Shown one piece after another: positions 32,842 through 42,019 of a stretch of 45,046 bases of DNA. Origin of the DNA: an uncultured Clostridia bacterium (lineage in GTDB: Bacteria; Bacillota; Clostridia; Christensenellales; UBA1242); NCBI GenBank assembly GCA_930990975.1, contig CAKNRR010000011.1, positions 1 through 45,046 on the forward strand, written 5' to 3'. The translations under genes and the position numbers were made by a program. The notes beneath the pieces were generated by a model. The model worked only from the letters and a program-made list of their open reading frames with translations, made no database searches and had not been told where the DNA came from. How positions within the stretch are numbered: position 1 is the first letter of the stretch; the number at the start of each line of letters is the position of its first letter.

Positions 32842-33438
32842 TTAAAAACTATGAATATTGTGTTTAACAACTCCTTGAATAATCACATTATCCGCAACAA
32901 TATCCTTATATTTTGGATTTTCTGGGTGCAATATAATGTGACCATTTTTCCTATGTAAAGTTTTTACAGTTGCTGAGTCTTCAATTAAAGCCACAACAAT
33001 TTCGCCTTCATCTGCCGTGCTACAGGGTTTTGCGACAATTAAGTCACCGTCAAAAATCCCTACACCTATCATACTATCACCAGAAGCGTGCAATAGTAAG
33101 ACGTTTTCGTTTCCAAAGATTGCAGTTGGCAATTGGTAAGTTGCTTCAATGTTTTCTTCAGCATAAATAGGATTTCCACAAGCAATAGTTCCGACCAACG
33201 GGGCGACAATAGTCTTTCCTTTGCTTAAATTTGTTGGTATGATTATCTTTCCAATTGTATTCTTTTGTAACATTTTTCGTTCTTGTAATACATTTACATA
33301 CTTTTGAGCAGTAGCAAGACTTGGAAAACTACAGCCCTTTGCTATTTGCCTAAAAGATGGAGAACGACCTTCGTTTTTTTGAAATTCTTTGATAAATTCG
33401 AATACTTTTACAACTTTATCTTCACTTATCACTTTCAT
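32842..33438 (-). CDS. LexA-like self-cleaving SOS repressor
   Basis: A 198-aa repressor. The winged-helix N-terminus reads EGRSPSFRQIAKGCSFPSLA, as in LexA. The cleavage site is Cys87-Gly88 in VGTIACGNP (Ala-Gly in classical LexA), the catalytic Ser122 lies in ASGDSMIGVGI and the Lys159 in ATVKTLHR. It should cleave itself when RecA is activated by DNA damage. The ATG at 33438 is chosen because GGGAG lies seven bases upstream. The frame reaches 33459. Its own promoter carries an exact DinR-type box. It may be an element-borne copy that links transfer or cargo expression to SOS. Confidence 0.9.
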   Translation of the reverse strand: MKVISEDKVVKVFEFIKEFQKNEGRSPSFRQIAKGCSFPSLATAQKYVNVLQERKMLQKNTIGKIIIPTNLSKGKTIVAPLVGTIACGNPIYAEENIEATYQLPTAIFGNENVLLLHASGDSMIGVGIFDGDLIVAKPCSTADEGEIVVALIEDSATVKTLHRKNGHIILHPENPKYKDIVADNVIIQGVVKHNIHSF

Positions 33439-33460
33439 ACCAACTCCCATTATAAACATA

Positions 33461-33471
33461 CATACTGTATG
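33461..33471. promoter_or_regulatory. Short palindrome between promoter and LexA-like start
   Basis: CATAC-T-GTATG is an 11-base inverted repeat downstream of the -10 element and upstream of the ribosome binding site. It could be a second operator. It is not of the GAAC-N4-GTTC type. Confidence 0.4.
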
Positions 33472-33482
33472 CTTATGGTTAC

Positions 33483-33511
33483 ATTATAGAACATTTGTTC
33501 TAAAAAAGCAA
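33483..33511 (-). promoter_or_regulatory. SOS-type promoter with DinR/LexA box
   Basis: On the minus strand TTGCTT (33506-33511) and TATAAT (33483-33488) are 17 bases apart. The spacer contains GAACATTTGTTC on the plus strand (33489-33500), an exact GAAC-N4-GTTC box touching the -10. Binding here would block RNA polymerase, so the LexA-like gene should be autoregulated and SOS-induced. Confidence 0.88.
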
Positions 33512-33515
33512 TGGT

Positions 33516-33556
33516 TTTTAATAAAAAAATTGGATTCTTTTAAATCCAATTTTTTA
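33516..33556 (-). terminator. Terminator beyond the upstream side of the methyltransferase operon
   Basis: TTGGATT (33530-33536) and AATCCAA (33543-33549) form a stem with A and T runs on both sides, 20 bases past the second methyltransferase stop. It ends the seven-gene defence operon and can also work in the other direction. Confidence 0.8.
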
Positions 33557-33572
33557 TTATTGATATTAAAAA

Positions 33573-34685
33573 TTAATATTTTAATTGTGGTAAAACTATT
33601 TTCAAAATATGTATTAATACATCTACAACTATCGAATTACCTGCTTGTTTATACATTTGAGCACGAGAAACCACAATTTTAAAATCATCAGGAAATCCCA
33701 TTAAACGTAAAGCTTCTCTTTCTGTTAACATCCTCAATTCGCCATTAACATAATGGTAATTATCAATTCCAGCTCTATGTCTATTACCCATTGTTGCTAA
33801 TAATGTTCTTGCTATTTTCAAATCAACTTCTGGTTTTTGATAAAAGGTTTTTGTTCCCGGTTTTAATACATATGCTTTTACTTTAGGTGATAAGAAATAT
33901 CTTTTATCGACTTGTTCACCACCAGCAATAACTTCCAATTTCCCATTAATAGAAACAAAATTTCCTTCTTTGCAATTTTCTTGTAAAATATCTTTTACAT
34001 TAAAATATACATTTTTTTCTGGAGTAGGTGGATATTCAAAATTATTTTTAAGAAATTTTTCTTTATAACCTACAACATATAATCTTCTTCTATTTTGCGG
34101 AATACCATAATCTTTAGCATTTAAAAGATCAAATTTATACTGATAATTCAATTCATCAAATGTAGATTGTATTACTTTCCATGTATTACCACCATCGTGT
34201 GTATATAAACCTCGAACATTTTCATATAGAAACATTTTTGGTTGAATCTCTTTTACCAATCTAGCAAATTCATAAAATAAAGTTCCTCTTGTATCTTTTA
34301 ATCCACCACATTTTCCTACCGTTGAAAAACTTTGGCATGGACTTCCGCCAATTAGAATATCAACTTTACCAGTAAAATCTTTACCATCAAGCAACTTTAT
34401 ATCATAGAAAAACATGTCATCTTTTATTTTATAATTTGCTTCATATGACTTTTTTACATAATTTTCTTTTCTTGAATGCGTTTTATATAAATTTTCCACA
34501 TAATCTCTTTTTTGGGCTGGGCCTTCAAGAGATAAAACTTTTTCGAGTTCTTTATCAAAATCTATATTCTCTAATGGAATATTGCCATTATCACAAGCAA
34601 AAACAATTTCATATTCTATACCCATTCTTTTTAATGCCTGTTCAAACGCGCCAATACCACTAAATAACGTAGCTATTCTTAACAT
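33573..34685 (-). CDS. C5-cytosine DNA methyltransferase, second of a tandem pair
   Basis: A 370-aa enzyme with all C5 methylase motifs: I (LFSGIGAFEQALKRMG), IV with catalytic Cys (IGGSPCQSFSTVGKCGG), VI (YENVRGL), VIII (IPQNRRRLYVVG), IX near IARTLLATMG and X (QAGNSIVVDVL). The target recognition region lies between VIII and IX. It is a paralogue of the upstream gene: their first 34 residues are nearly the same. It is the last gene of the MORC-Z1 operon, starting 9 bases after the first methylase with GGAG in front. The pair would protect host DNA, perhaps each modifying one strand of an asymmetric site. Confidence 0.92.
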   Translation of the reverse strand: MLRIATLFSGIGAFEQALKRMGIEYEIVFACDNGNIPLENIDFDKELEKVLSLEGPAQKRDYVENLYKTHSRKENYVKKSYEANYKIKDDMFFYDIKLLDGKDFTGKVDILIGGSPCQSFSTVGKCGGLKDTRGTLFYEFARLVKEIQPKMFLYENVRGLYTHDGGNTWKVIQSTFDELNYQYKFDLLNAKDYGIPQNRRRLYVVGYKEKFLKNNFEYPPTPEKNVYFNVKDILQENCKEGNFVSINGKLEVIAGGEQVDKRYFLSPKVKAYVLKPGTKTFYQKPEVDLKIARTLLATMGNRHRAGIDNYHYVNGELRMLTEREALRLMGFPDDFKIVVSRAQMYKQAGNSIVVDVLIHILKIVLPQLKY

Positions 34686-34694
34686 ATTTCACTC

Positions 34695-35768
34695 CTATAT
34701 CAGTTTATATTTTAATAGTTGTTTTACTATTTCTTCCAATACATTAACAACTATTGAATTCCCAGCTTGTCGATACATTTCCACATCATCTACAACAATT
34801 TTAAAGTCATCTGTAAATCCCATAAGTCTCAAACATTCTCTTGGTGTCAGCTTTCTAACCACCCCGCGAACATTATTATAATAACCTATATATGCATTAT
34901 CAAGAATATCTTGTCTATTTTTTATTTTTTCATATTCTTCAAAAACAAAATCACCATTCCAATTAAATTGTTGATTTGCTTTTTGTGTGGATATTATTTT
35001 ACTATTTATTCTTGCTCTTTTATTTGTTGTGACAAATTCAAATCCTTTTTGTTTAAAATAATACTTTACATCAACATTACTTTCTAAAAAATCAAACATT
35101 GTTTTAGTTAATTTTTGTTTTTCAAGTGTATCTGGTAACAAATTTTCTTTTAAAGTTCCTACTAAAAAAATTCTTCTTCTATCTTGTGGAATTCCAAAAT
35201 CTTTTGAATTAAGTTCATAAAATTTTATATTATATCCCAATGACATAAAAACATCTTTAACAACTTTCCAAGTATTCCCTTTATCATGACTAAGTAACCC
35301 TTTAACATTTTCATATATAAATGCTTTTGGCTTACATTCATCAATTATTCTAGCATAATCATAAAACAAAGTTCCTCTAGTATCATTTAACCCCGCTCTT
35401 TTCCCAATTATAGAAAAACTTTGGCATGGACTTCCTCCAACAATTAAATCCACTTTATCTTTGTATTGATTTGCATTCAAAAATCTAACGTCTTGATAAA
35501 AATGCTTTTTTGATAAATTGTAATTATTCAAATATGAACATTCCATTTTGTTTTCTTTCTTACATTTATGTTCATATAATTCATCTATATATTCTTTTTG
35601 TTTATCATAAGGTAAATTTTTTATCTCATTGTTAATTTCATCTACATTTAATGAAATGTTTCTTTCCCCATTATCGCAAGCAAATACTATTTGATGTTCT
35701 ATACCCATTTTCTTTAATGCTTGTTCAATTGCGCCAATACCACTAAAAACAGTTGCTAAACGTATCAT
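34695..35768 (-). CDS. C5-cytosine DNA methyltransferase, first of a tandem pair
   Basis: A 357-aa enzyme with motif I (VFSGIGAIEQALKKMG), IV (VGGSPCQSFSIIGKRAG), VI (YENVKGL), VIII (IPQDRRRIFLVG) and X (QAGNSIVVNVL). It shares the opening MIRLATVFSGIGAIEQALKK with its neighbour but differs in the target recognition region between motifs VIII and IX. The two could therefore recognise different sequences or strands. AGGAG lies before the ATG, and the unknown 163-aa gene ends 16 bases upstream. It is the modification part of the predicted restriction-like system. Confidence 0.92.
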   Translation of the reverse strand: MIRLATVFSGIGAIEQALKKMGIEHQIVFACDNGERNISLNVDEINNEIKNLPYDKQKEYIDELYEHKCKKENKMECSYLNNYNLSKKHFYQDVRFLNANQYKDKVDLIVGGSPCQSFSIIGKRAGLNDTRGTLFYDYARIIDECKPKAFIYENVKGLLSHDKGNTWKVVKDVFMSLGYNIKFYELNSKDFGIPQDRRRIFLVGTLKENLLPDTLEKQKLTKTMFDFLESNVDVKYYFKQKGFEFVTTNKRARINSKIISTQKANQQFNWNGDFVFEEYEKIKNRQDILDNAYIGYYNNVRGVVRKLTPRECLRLMGFTDDFKIVVDDVEMYRQAGNSIVVNVLEEIVKQLLKYKLI

Positions 35769-35784
35769 TTTTTTCTCCTATGTA

Positions 35785-36276
35785 TTATTTAATATTATAA
35801 GTTTCTTCAAATGTAGATTTCTTCATAACATCAACTTTCCAATTAATAAAATCAGCAATAAATATTAAATCATCATCAACCGTAAATCCACCTTTTTTCA
35901 TTTTTGCTTTTATTATTTCATTCATTGATCCATTTGTTTTTGTTTTATTCGTTTCTTTATCTAATAAAGATACTTTTAACTGGAATTGACCGTTTGGTTC
36001 ATTTGCATTAATTGTTATTTTCACAAACTTATTTTTTAAACCTTGACAGTTAAAAATTTTATCACCATATTCTCCTAAGTTTTTTTCTCTTCCAAGAAAA
36101 TATGCCGTAACAGGATTTTCAAACCTATGTTCAATATCCAACAGCCCAAAATACAAACTATTATCAGAACCCACCGCTAATTTATTTGCATTAGTCATTT
36201 TCCTTGCGATAATAATTCCATTATCTTTTATTTCATAATAAAATTCAAATTTTGAATTAACAACTCTCTTTTTCAT
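35785..36276 (-). CDS. Unknown 163-aa protein of the defence operon
   Basis: Not recognised. It is a mixed alpha/beta protein with FEFYYEIKDNGIIIARKM at the start, AVGSDNSLYFGLLDIEHRF in the middle and an Asp-rich strand (VDDDLIFIADFINW) near the end. No signal peptide or membrane helix. AAGGAG precedes the ATG. It lies eight bases from the AIPR gene and 16 bases from the first methyltransferase, inside the operon, so it is probably a functional part. It may be a specificity or adaptor subunit. No function is claimed. Confidence 0.75.
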   Translation of the reverse strand: MKKRVVNSKFEFYYEIKDNGIIIARKMTNANKLAVGSDNSLYFGLLDIEHRFENPVTAYFLGREKNLGEYGDKIFNCQGLKNKFVKITINANEPNGQFQLKVSLLDKETNKTKTNGSMNEIIKAKMKKGGFTVDDDLIFIADFINWKVDVMKKSTFEETYNIK

Positions 36277-36284
36277 ATTGCTCC

Positions 36285-38357
36285 TTATTCTGAGAACCCT
36301 TCAATTCTCAATTTATTTAATGCTTCCATAGCACGTTTACTTTGTTTGTCCGAAAGTATCTTGCCACTTGTTGCTAATTTAATTATAGAAGATTCTTCAA
36401 AAGTTAATAATCTATGTTGTTGTCCCCATAATAGCGCTGATTTCCAAAAATCTTGACCTTTGTTATAAACTTCCATTATTAAACTGCAATCATCTTCTAT
36501 TTTTTGATTGTATGTCGCATTCTTCCTTTCTTCATCAACAAATTCTTTTGATACTAACGCTGATAATGTATTTTTAGAAAAATCATAATTTATAGATTTT
36601 ATACCTTTCCAACAAGCTTCTTTTTTACACCATTCGGACACATTCATTATTTGTCGATCTTCATTTGTAATTTTATCGAAAATTATTTTACTTAGTTTTG
36701 TTAATTCTTTTACAATTTCTGGATTAAGTTCTTGATGTTGCCAAACATATTTAAAATTATAAGAAAATTGTGGATATTTTGTTTGTAAAACGTAAAAAAA
36801 CTCTGAAATTGTATATGTTACAATATTAGCTCTATATCCCTTTTCATACCACGGTTGATTAAGTATAATATCTTCTAATTTTTTAAACATAATTGCATGG
36901 CATACAGCTTCTTTAAAATAATTTTCATTATAATTTGCATTATGTTTTTCCCAGTCATCAGTAATTACCTCGGCAAAAGATAGAAAATTCCTTTGAGCAC
37001 CTTTACTTACTTCGTATGGTTTTTGATTGTAACTATTCAAATACTTTGCTAAATCGGTTTTTGTTATTAACTGTTTTTTAGGATTTTCCAATAAAAATTT
37101 TGATTTCATTGCAGGTGTCAACTTCATTTGTTCTTGTGTATATTGCCCTCTTGCTCTTTCATAATACCATCTAGTATGATATTGTGCGCCATTAACAGCA
37201 GGAGCAAGAATTTTCCTAGATAATTGTTCAAAACGTATATGAAATTGATGATTAGAAAAGAAATCTGCTTCACTTACTTTGTTTTGACTATTAGCACATC
37301 TTGCTATTTCAGGAATTATATATGGAGCTTTTTCTAATGGTAAAATCGAAATTTTCGCAGGCACTAGAATATTGCTTAAATCAACACCTTTTTCTTTCGC
37401 ATTTGTCATAGATAAAGAAGCTGTTGTTTGTCCACCATTAACAATTTGTAAAGACTTTATTTTTTTTATAAAAAGTCCCTCATTTGTATTATCTAATTCA
37501 ATATTAGTTGCCGTTGCTGCTATACCATTATTGTATGCAAAAAACATTTGTGGTTCAGTTAAAATAGTTCTTTTTATTCCACTATTAACTTTACCTTTCA
37601 AACTCAAAAATGAACGAACATTTCCTTCAAGTAATCGTCCACCGAATTCGTCATATATTTTTACCAAAAATTCTGCTGGAATTATACAAAGATAAGATTC
37701 ATAATTTGCATTTTCCATATTTGCTTTAATACATGGTATACCTTGCTTTGTATAGTCGTCTACATTTATTTCTATATCTTCCTTACCACTTGTTGATTGT
37801 TGAAGTTTGTAAAATCTTGAAATATCCCACAAGTGATATTCAATATCTATATCATTATAAGTTTTTGATTTTATGGTTTTGATTCTTTCACTCGCAATAC
37901 CGTCACAAACTAAATATATTTTAATCTTTCTTATATACTTTGATTTTAATTTAGTTTGCATATCAAGTGCAAACTCATATCCAGCAGCACTTTCTTCTCC
38001 ATTTTTAATTATGTAATCATTTTCATCAATAAATACTCCAACTCTATCAAAGTATTTTTGTGCAATTGTTTGATTAATTATTGTTGGTGTGGATGATCCA
38101 TCATAAATACAACAAATTATATATAATGTCATATCACTTTCATCAAAAGCATATCCATCTATTTCAAATTTTTTATTATGGCTTGCTGTCCCCTCATAAT
38201 GACATTCTTGAAAATCATTAAATTCTTCGGCGTCACTAAGGATATTTGTAGTATATTTCAAAAACTCTAATTTTTGATAGTTCAAATTTACATTTGAATT
38301 TAATTTAACATCTTGCAAAATTGAATTTCTAAAATCTATTAATTCGTCATTTGTCAT
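36285..38357 (-). CDS. AIPR family protein
   Basis: A 690-aa protein of the AIPR (abortive infection phage resistance) family. Characteristic segments are PQMFFAYNNGIAATATNIEL near residue 268 and LQIVNGGQTTASLSM near 304, followed by ARCANSQNKVSEADFFSN. The N-terminal 200 residues are a separate alpha/beta region (FEIDGYAFDESDMTLYIICC) that may be a nuclease-like fold. Members occur in restriction-like operons and abortive-infection loci, with incompletely known activity. Its ATG overlaps the DUF4420 stop as ATGA. Length is typical, so the gene looks intact. Confidence 0.88.
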   Translation of the reverse strand: MTNDELIDFRNSILQDVKLNSNVNLNYQKLEFLKYTTNILSDAEEFNDFQECHYEGTASHNKKFEIDGYAFDESDMTLYIICCIYDGSSTPTIINQTIAQKYFDRVGVFIDENDYIIKNGEESAAGYEFALDMQTKLKSKYIRKIKIYLVCDGIASERIKTIKSKTYNDIDIEYHLWDISRFYKLQQSTSGKEDIEINVDDYTKQGIPCIKANMENANYESYLCIIPAEFLVKIYDEFGGRLLEGNVRSFLSLKGKVNSGIKRTILTEPQMFFAYNNGIAATATNIELDNTNEGLFIKKIKSLQIVNGGQTTASLSMTNAKEKGVDLSNILVPAKISILPLEKAPYIIPEIARCANSQNKVSEADFFSNHQFHIRFEQLSRKILAPAVNGAQYHTRWYYERARGQYTQEQMKLTPAMKSKFLLENPKKQLITKTDLAKYLNSYNQKPYEVSKGAQRNFLSFAEVITDDWEKHNANYNENYFKEAVCHAIMFKKLEDIILNQPWYEKGYRANIVTYTISEFFYVLQTKYPQFSYNFKYVWQHQELNPEIVKELTKLSKIIFDKITNEDRQIMNVSEWCKKEACWKGIKSINYDFSKNTLSALVSKEFVDEERKNATYNQKIEDDCSLIMEVYNKGQDFWKSALLWGQQHRLLTFEESSIIKLATSGKILSDKQSKRAMEALNKLRIEGFSE

Positions 38358-39283
38358 AAAATATCTCCCTTATAAAATTTTTCTATTTCAGAAGTTGATA
38401 TTTCATATTTTAACGCAATTATTTCATTAGGAATAATATTTCTACGAATCCTAGGGAAATTGCAATCTACCAAATAAGTTTTCATTCTTTTCATTTCAAA
38501 AGTATAATTATTGTATTCTTCATCTTTTATATATCCAAAATTAAAAATTATCTCTTCAAATTTTTCTTTTGCATTTATATTCTTTAATCCATTTAGCGTG
38601 TTTTCAATTAATTCATTTAGATTTATTGCATGTGAAGATGTTGAAGCTGTTTTGTTCAATTCTATGACAATTAGTTTCCCATCTTCATTCGTATCCAATT
38701 GTTCAATAGACGATATTTCTATACCTTTGGCACCAGAATTTATACTTTTAATTTCAAACCACGTTGAATTAATAACAAAATCTTGATCAGCCCCCATAGT
38801 TCCAAGCCACGAATTTATTGCTTTTTCTTCACCAAAAGTTGGTATCATATATTTTTTTAAAAAGAGTATTTCTCCAATTAGTCCCTTAATTTCAGATTCT
38901 GAAAGTATTTTTAATTTTTGTTTTGCAAATAATTCACGCCATTTTAAATATCTATTAATTATTGCCGCATTACCATTTGTTTTTTGAGAATACCTTGTTG
39001 ATTCTATAATATCACTACAAAAAATATAAAATAGATCTTCTATAGTTTTATCTTTTAATTTAAATGTTAGAATGTTCTCATTGTCTTTTTTATATTCATT
39101 TACAAGAATTCCTTTTGATGATTTAACATCTCCAAATTCGATCTTAGAGATAACAAATAAAGTTTTTAGCCCCTCATCACTTAACCCTAAAAATATGTCT
39201 AATGGATGTTTAGCATCTATTCTTTGCATAGTGCTACTTCTACTAAAATTGTCAAAAAATTGTTTCACTTCCTGTTTATCCAT
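38354..39283 (-). CDS. DUF4420-like PD-(D/E)XK nuclease
   Basis: A 309-aa protein. The nuclease core reads Glu138 in LIGEILFLKKYM, Asp166/Asp168 in MGADQDFVI, and Glu177-Ile-Lys179 in WFEIKSIN, matching a PD-(D/E)XK active site. This fits DUF4420 proteins, found beside Z1 ATPases. It is the most likely DNA-cutting subunit of the system. GAGGAGG inside the Z1 gene's last codons serves as its ribosome binding site, and its ATG directly follows the Z1 stop. Confidence 0.85.
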   Translation of the reverse strand: MDKQEVKQFFDNFSRSSTMQRIDAKHPLDIFLGLSDEGLKTLFVISKIEFGDVKSSKGILVNEYKKDNENILTFKLKDKTIEDLFYIFCSDIIESTRYSQKTNGNAAIINRYLKWRELFAKQKLKILSESEIKGLIGEILFLKKYMIPTFGEEKAINSWLGTMGADQDFVINSTWFEIKSINSGAKGIEISSIEQLDTNEDGKLIVIELNKTASTSSHAINLNELIENTLNGLKNINAKEKFEEIIFNFGYIKDEEYNNYTFEMKRMKTYLVDCNFPRIRRNIIPNEIIALKYEISTSEIEKFYKGDIL

Positions 39284-42019
39284 TTACATATCCTCCTCGT
39301 CTTCAAATGTATCTCCATATAATTCCCTAAATTTAATTAGATTGATTACATATTTAATCGTTATTATCTTTTCATCATTTGTTGTTGGAAATCCAATACT
39401 TAATCCGACAATTGGCTTATCAAACTTATCTAACTGCTTCTTAGTCTCTTTACATATTAAATTTGTTTCTTTGTCAATTATATATGCTTTTGGTTTAATC
39501 AAATGGATAATTAAAATGGGGTTTCTTTTTATGCCATGTAAAAACACTTTATCGCTTACCGATTTACCAGTTGCTTTTGTATAATCTTTTTCCATTTTTG
39601 CTGCTGTTTTTTTATCTAAACCTAGTTTAGTGGTATAAGTTCCACCAAGCCTTGCATTTGAGAATTGTAAAGCAGATTTACTAGGAATATATTTAGCACT
39701 TCTTGATATAAGCATTGTTTTAACATTATTGGTTACATTGTATTCTTCTCCTGAACCAGTAGCAAATGAAATATCCCAAAAATCAAAATTACCATCTTCA
39801 TCATTGTCAATTATTTTTGCTAATTCTTCAGTTTGAAAATCAAAATTGAAATAATTTGATTTGTATCTCTTTATAAATGAAGTAACAATTTCTTTTGGAA
39901 CATTTTGCCATAAGTTTGGAGCTCCTATGATATTAAAATCATTGCACTTGTATTTATTATCTAATGATACTAATAAAGAGATCAAATCATCATAATTTTT
40001 ATCATTAATACTGCTATCACTATTAACAATTGCCGTTTCTAATACTTCTCCACTAATAGAAACAGGAATTTCTATTGATTCCGTGCTTCTCATTTTATTT
40101 CTTGCAGTAACTAATAACGAAGCTTTATCGGAACGAACCTTTAACCCAAAATCTATTGGGCTTTTATTTTCGCCTTCCATAATTTTAATTTCTTCTCTTA
40201 AATCATCACTTGCCCTAGATATATAAGAATACCAATCAATAGCTTCTTGTGATAACCAAATTCTACACAAATCTTCATAGCCAGTTCTATAACCAAACCA
40301 CCTACCCATTTGCATTAATGTATCATACATTTTTGAATTTCTATAAAAATAACTTATTATTAATCCTTCAAGTGTTAACCCTCTTGATAAACTATTACCT
40401 CCAATTGCTATTAATCGTAATCCATCTGGATATTCAGAATAATTCAAATTTTTTGCACCATTTGATTGGTTAACAACACGAACTACAATAGGGCCAATAG
40501 ATTCTGATAGTTTACATTGTATTTGACTCCACGTAAATTCAGTAGTTTTTGCATAATTCTTTTCCCAATAATATTTTAATTTTGCAATTGTTTCACATTT
40601 AAGAGCTCTTTCTTCATCTAATAAACAATTTGCCTTAATATCTCTTTGAATATTTCTAACAAAAGCATCAATTATTTCATAAACTTGATTCTGAACTTTT
40701 GTAAATCTACTTACATTAACAAGCATTGATCTATGTGCTTTATTTTTCTTACGTAAATCACGAATAACATTTGCAATCATAAATGTATATAATGCTTCAT
40801 ATAAATCCTCAGGTAACTGAGAAACAGCATAATCACTTTTATGAGATTCGGGTAAGAATTTTGAAATTTCCTCATCATTTATTACTTTTAACATATATCC
40901 ATGTTTTGATTGAACTGTTTCACCATCTTCATTCGTTGTTGGGAAAATTGTCCTAGCACCAATATAATTTGATGGTGCATCCAAAGCGTATATAAAGTCA
41001 CGAGGAAATAAATCTTCTCCAATCATATCATTATCCGTCTCAGGGTTTATAAATATATTAGCAAAAGGCGTAGCTGTAAAACCAACATAAGTTGCTTTTG
41101 TAAACATATTTAATATCTCTCTTATTTTTCTATTGATTGCTGTTGGATCTTCTTCACTACTTTTTGTATTTATGGACGCATTATCAGCTTCATCATCAAT
41201 TACTAATATTGGTTCATCTACTTTTGGTAAATATCCTTTACTTAAATTTAACCAATCTATAACCCTTTCTAATATTGTTTTATTTTTTTTAATTACTAAT
41301 AAAATTGGTGCATTAATATTTGATATTGTCGCAACAAGATGTGTTGCAGCAGCAGTATTAAAATCAGAACTTGTTGATGTTAAAGATAAAGCATTTATAC
41401 TACTATCAAACTTACCTACACCTACAAAACTATTTGTTTTTTTCTTTATAATTGACAAACTATCAAGTCCAACAAAACCCTCATCAAGTCTAACTTGTGT
41501 TTGCTTTCTTAAATTTTCTAGTGTTCCAGTAAGCAATACAATCACTTTATATCCTACATCTGCTGCCTTATTAATAAGTGCTGTATAATTGGCAGTTTTA
41601 CCTGATTGTACATCTCCTATAACTAATCCTCTTCGATTAAATGGATCTCCTTCTGGGTCTCCTAACAAATCTATTATTCTATCTGAAGAAGCGTCAATAG
41701 AGTTAACCACATTACTAGCAAACTCTTTGTCAACTGTAAGATAATCTCTATATCTTAACCAAAATTTCATAGGTTTAATAGCTCTTCTACTATCAAACCA
41801 TTTCTTATGAATACCGTTACCTTGAACAACAGATCCTAATGTCATAAAAATTTTATATTTTGCATTTATTTCGTTTTTTATTTCTTCTTTTTCTTCTTCA
41901 GTAATATTAAACAATAAAGAGAATTTGTTTATATTTGTTACTATATCATCCATTGTAACAGTATCTAGCTTGCTTAATAATGTGTTAAGTAAATTAATTA
42001 CTGTTTCCTTATTTGTCAT
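39284..42019 (-). CDS. Z1 domain helicase-like ATPase
   Basis: A 911-aa superfamily II-type ATPase. Walker A is IGDVQSGKTANY (Gly135-Thr142), motif II is LVIDDEADNAS near 276, motif III-like VGFTATPFANIF near 316, and an arginine-rich motif VI-like LMQMGRWFGYRTGY near 570. The Z1 domain (SRGLTLEGL, then FYRNSKMYDTL) lies just before that. It probably moves along DNA or remodels complexes for the nuclease. The ATG overlaps the MORC stop by 11 bases, with AGGAGG in front. All ATPase motifs are present. Confidence 0.9.
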   Translation of the reverse strand: MTNKETVINLLNTLLSKLDTVTMDDIVTNINKFSLLFNITEEEKEEIKNEINAKYKIFMTLGSVVQGNGIHKKWFDSRRAIKPMKFWLRYRDYLTVDKEFASNVVNSIDASSDRIIDLLGDPEGDPFNRRGLVIGDVQSGKTANYTALINKAADVGYKVIVLLTGTLENLRKQTQVRLDEGFVGLDSLSIIKKKTNSFVGVGKFDSSINALSLTSTSSDFNTAAATHLVATISNINAPILLVIKKNKTILERVIDWLNLSKGYLPKVDEPILVIDDEADNASINTKSSEEDPTAINRKIREILNMFTKATYVGFTATPFANIFINPETDNDMIGEDLFPRDFIYALDAPSNYIGARTIFPTTNEDGETVQSKHGYMLKVINDEEISKFLPESHKSDYAVSQLPEDLYEALYTFMIANVIRDLRKKNKAHRSMLVNVSRFTKVQNQVYEIIDAFVRNIQRDIKANCLLDEERALKCETIAKLKYYWEKNYAKTTEFTWSQIQCKLSESIGPIVVRVVNQSNGAKNLNYSEYPDGLRLIAIGGNSLSRGLTLEGLIISYFYRNSKMYDTLMQMGRWFGYRTGYEDLCRIWLSQEAIDWYSYISRASDDLREEIKIMEGENKSPIDFGLKVRSDKASLLVTARNKMRSTESIEIPVSISGEVLETAIVNSDSSINDKNYDDLISLLVSLDNKYKCNDFNIIGAPNLWQNVPKEIVTSFIKRYKSNYFNFDFQTEELAKIIDNDEDGNFDFWDISFATGSGEEYNVTNNVKTMLISRSAKYIPSKSALQFSNARLGGTYTTKLGLDKKTAAKMEKDYTKATGKSVSDKVFLHGIKRNPILIIHLIKPKAYIIDKETNLICKETKKQLDKFDKPIVGLSIGFPTTNDEKIITIKYVINLIKFRELYGDTFEDEEDM

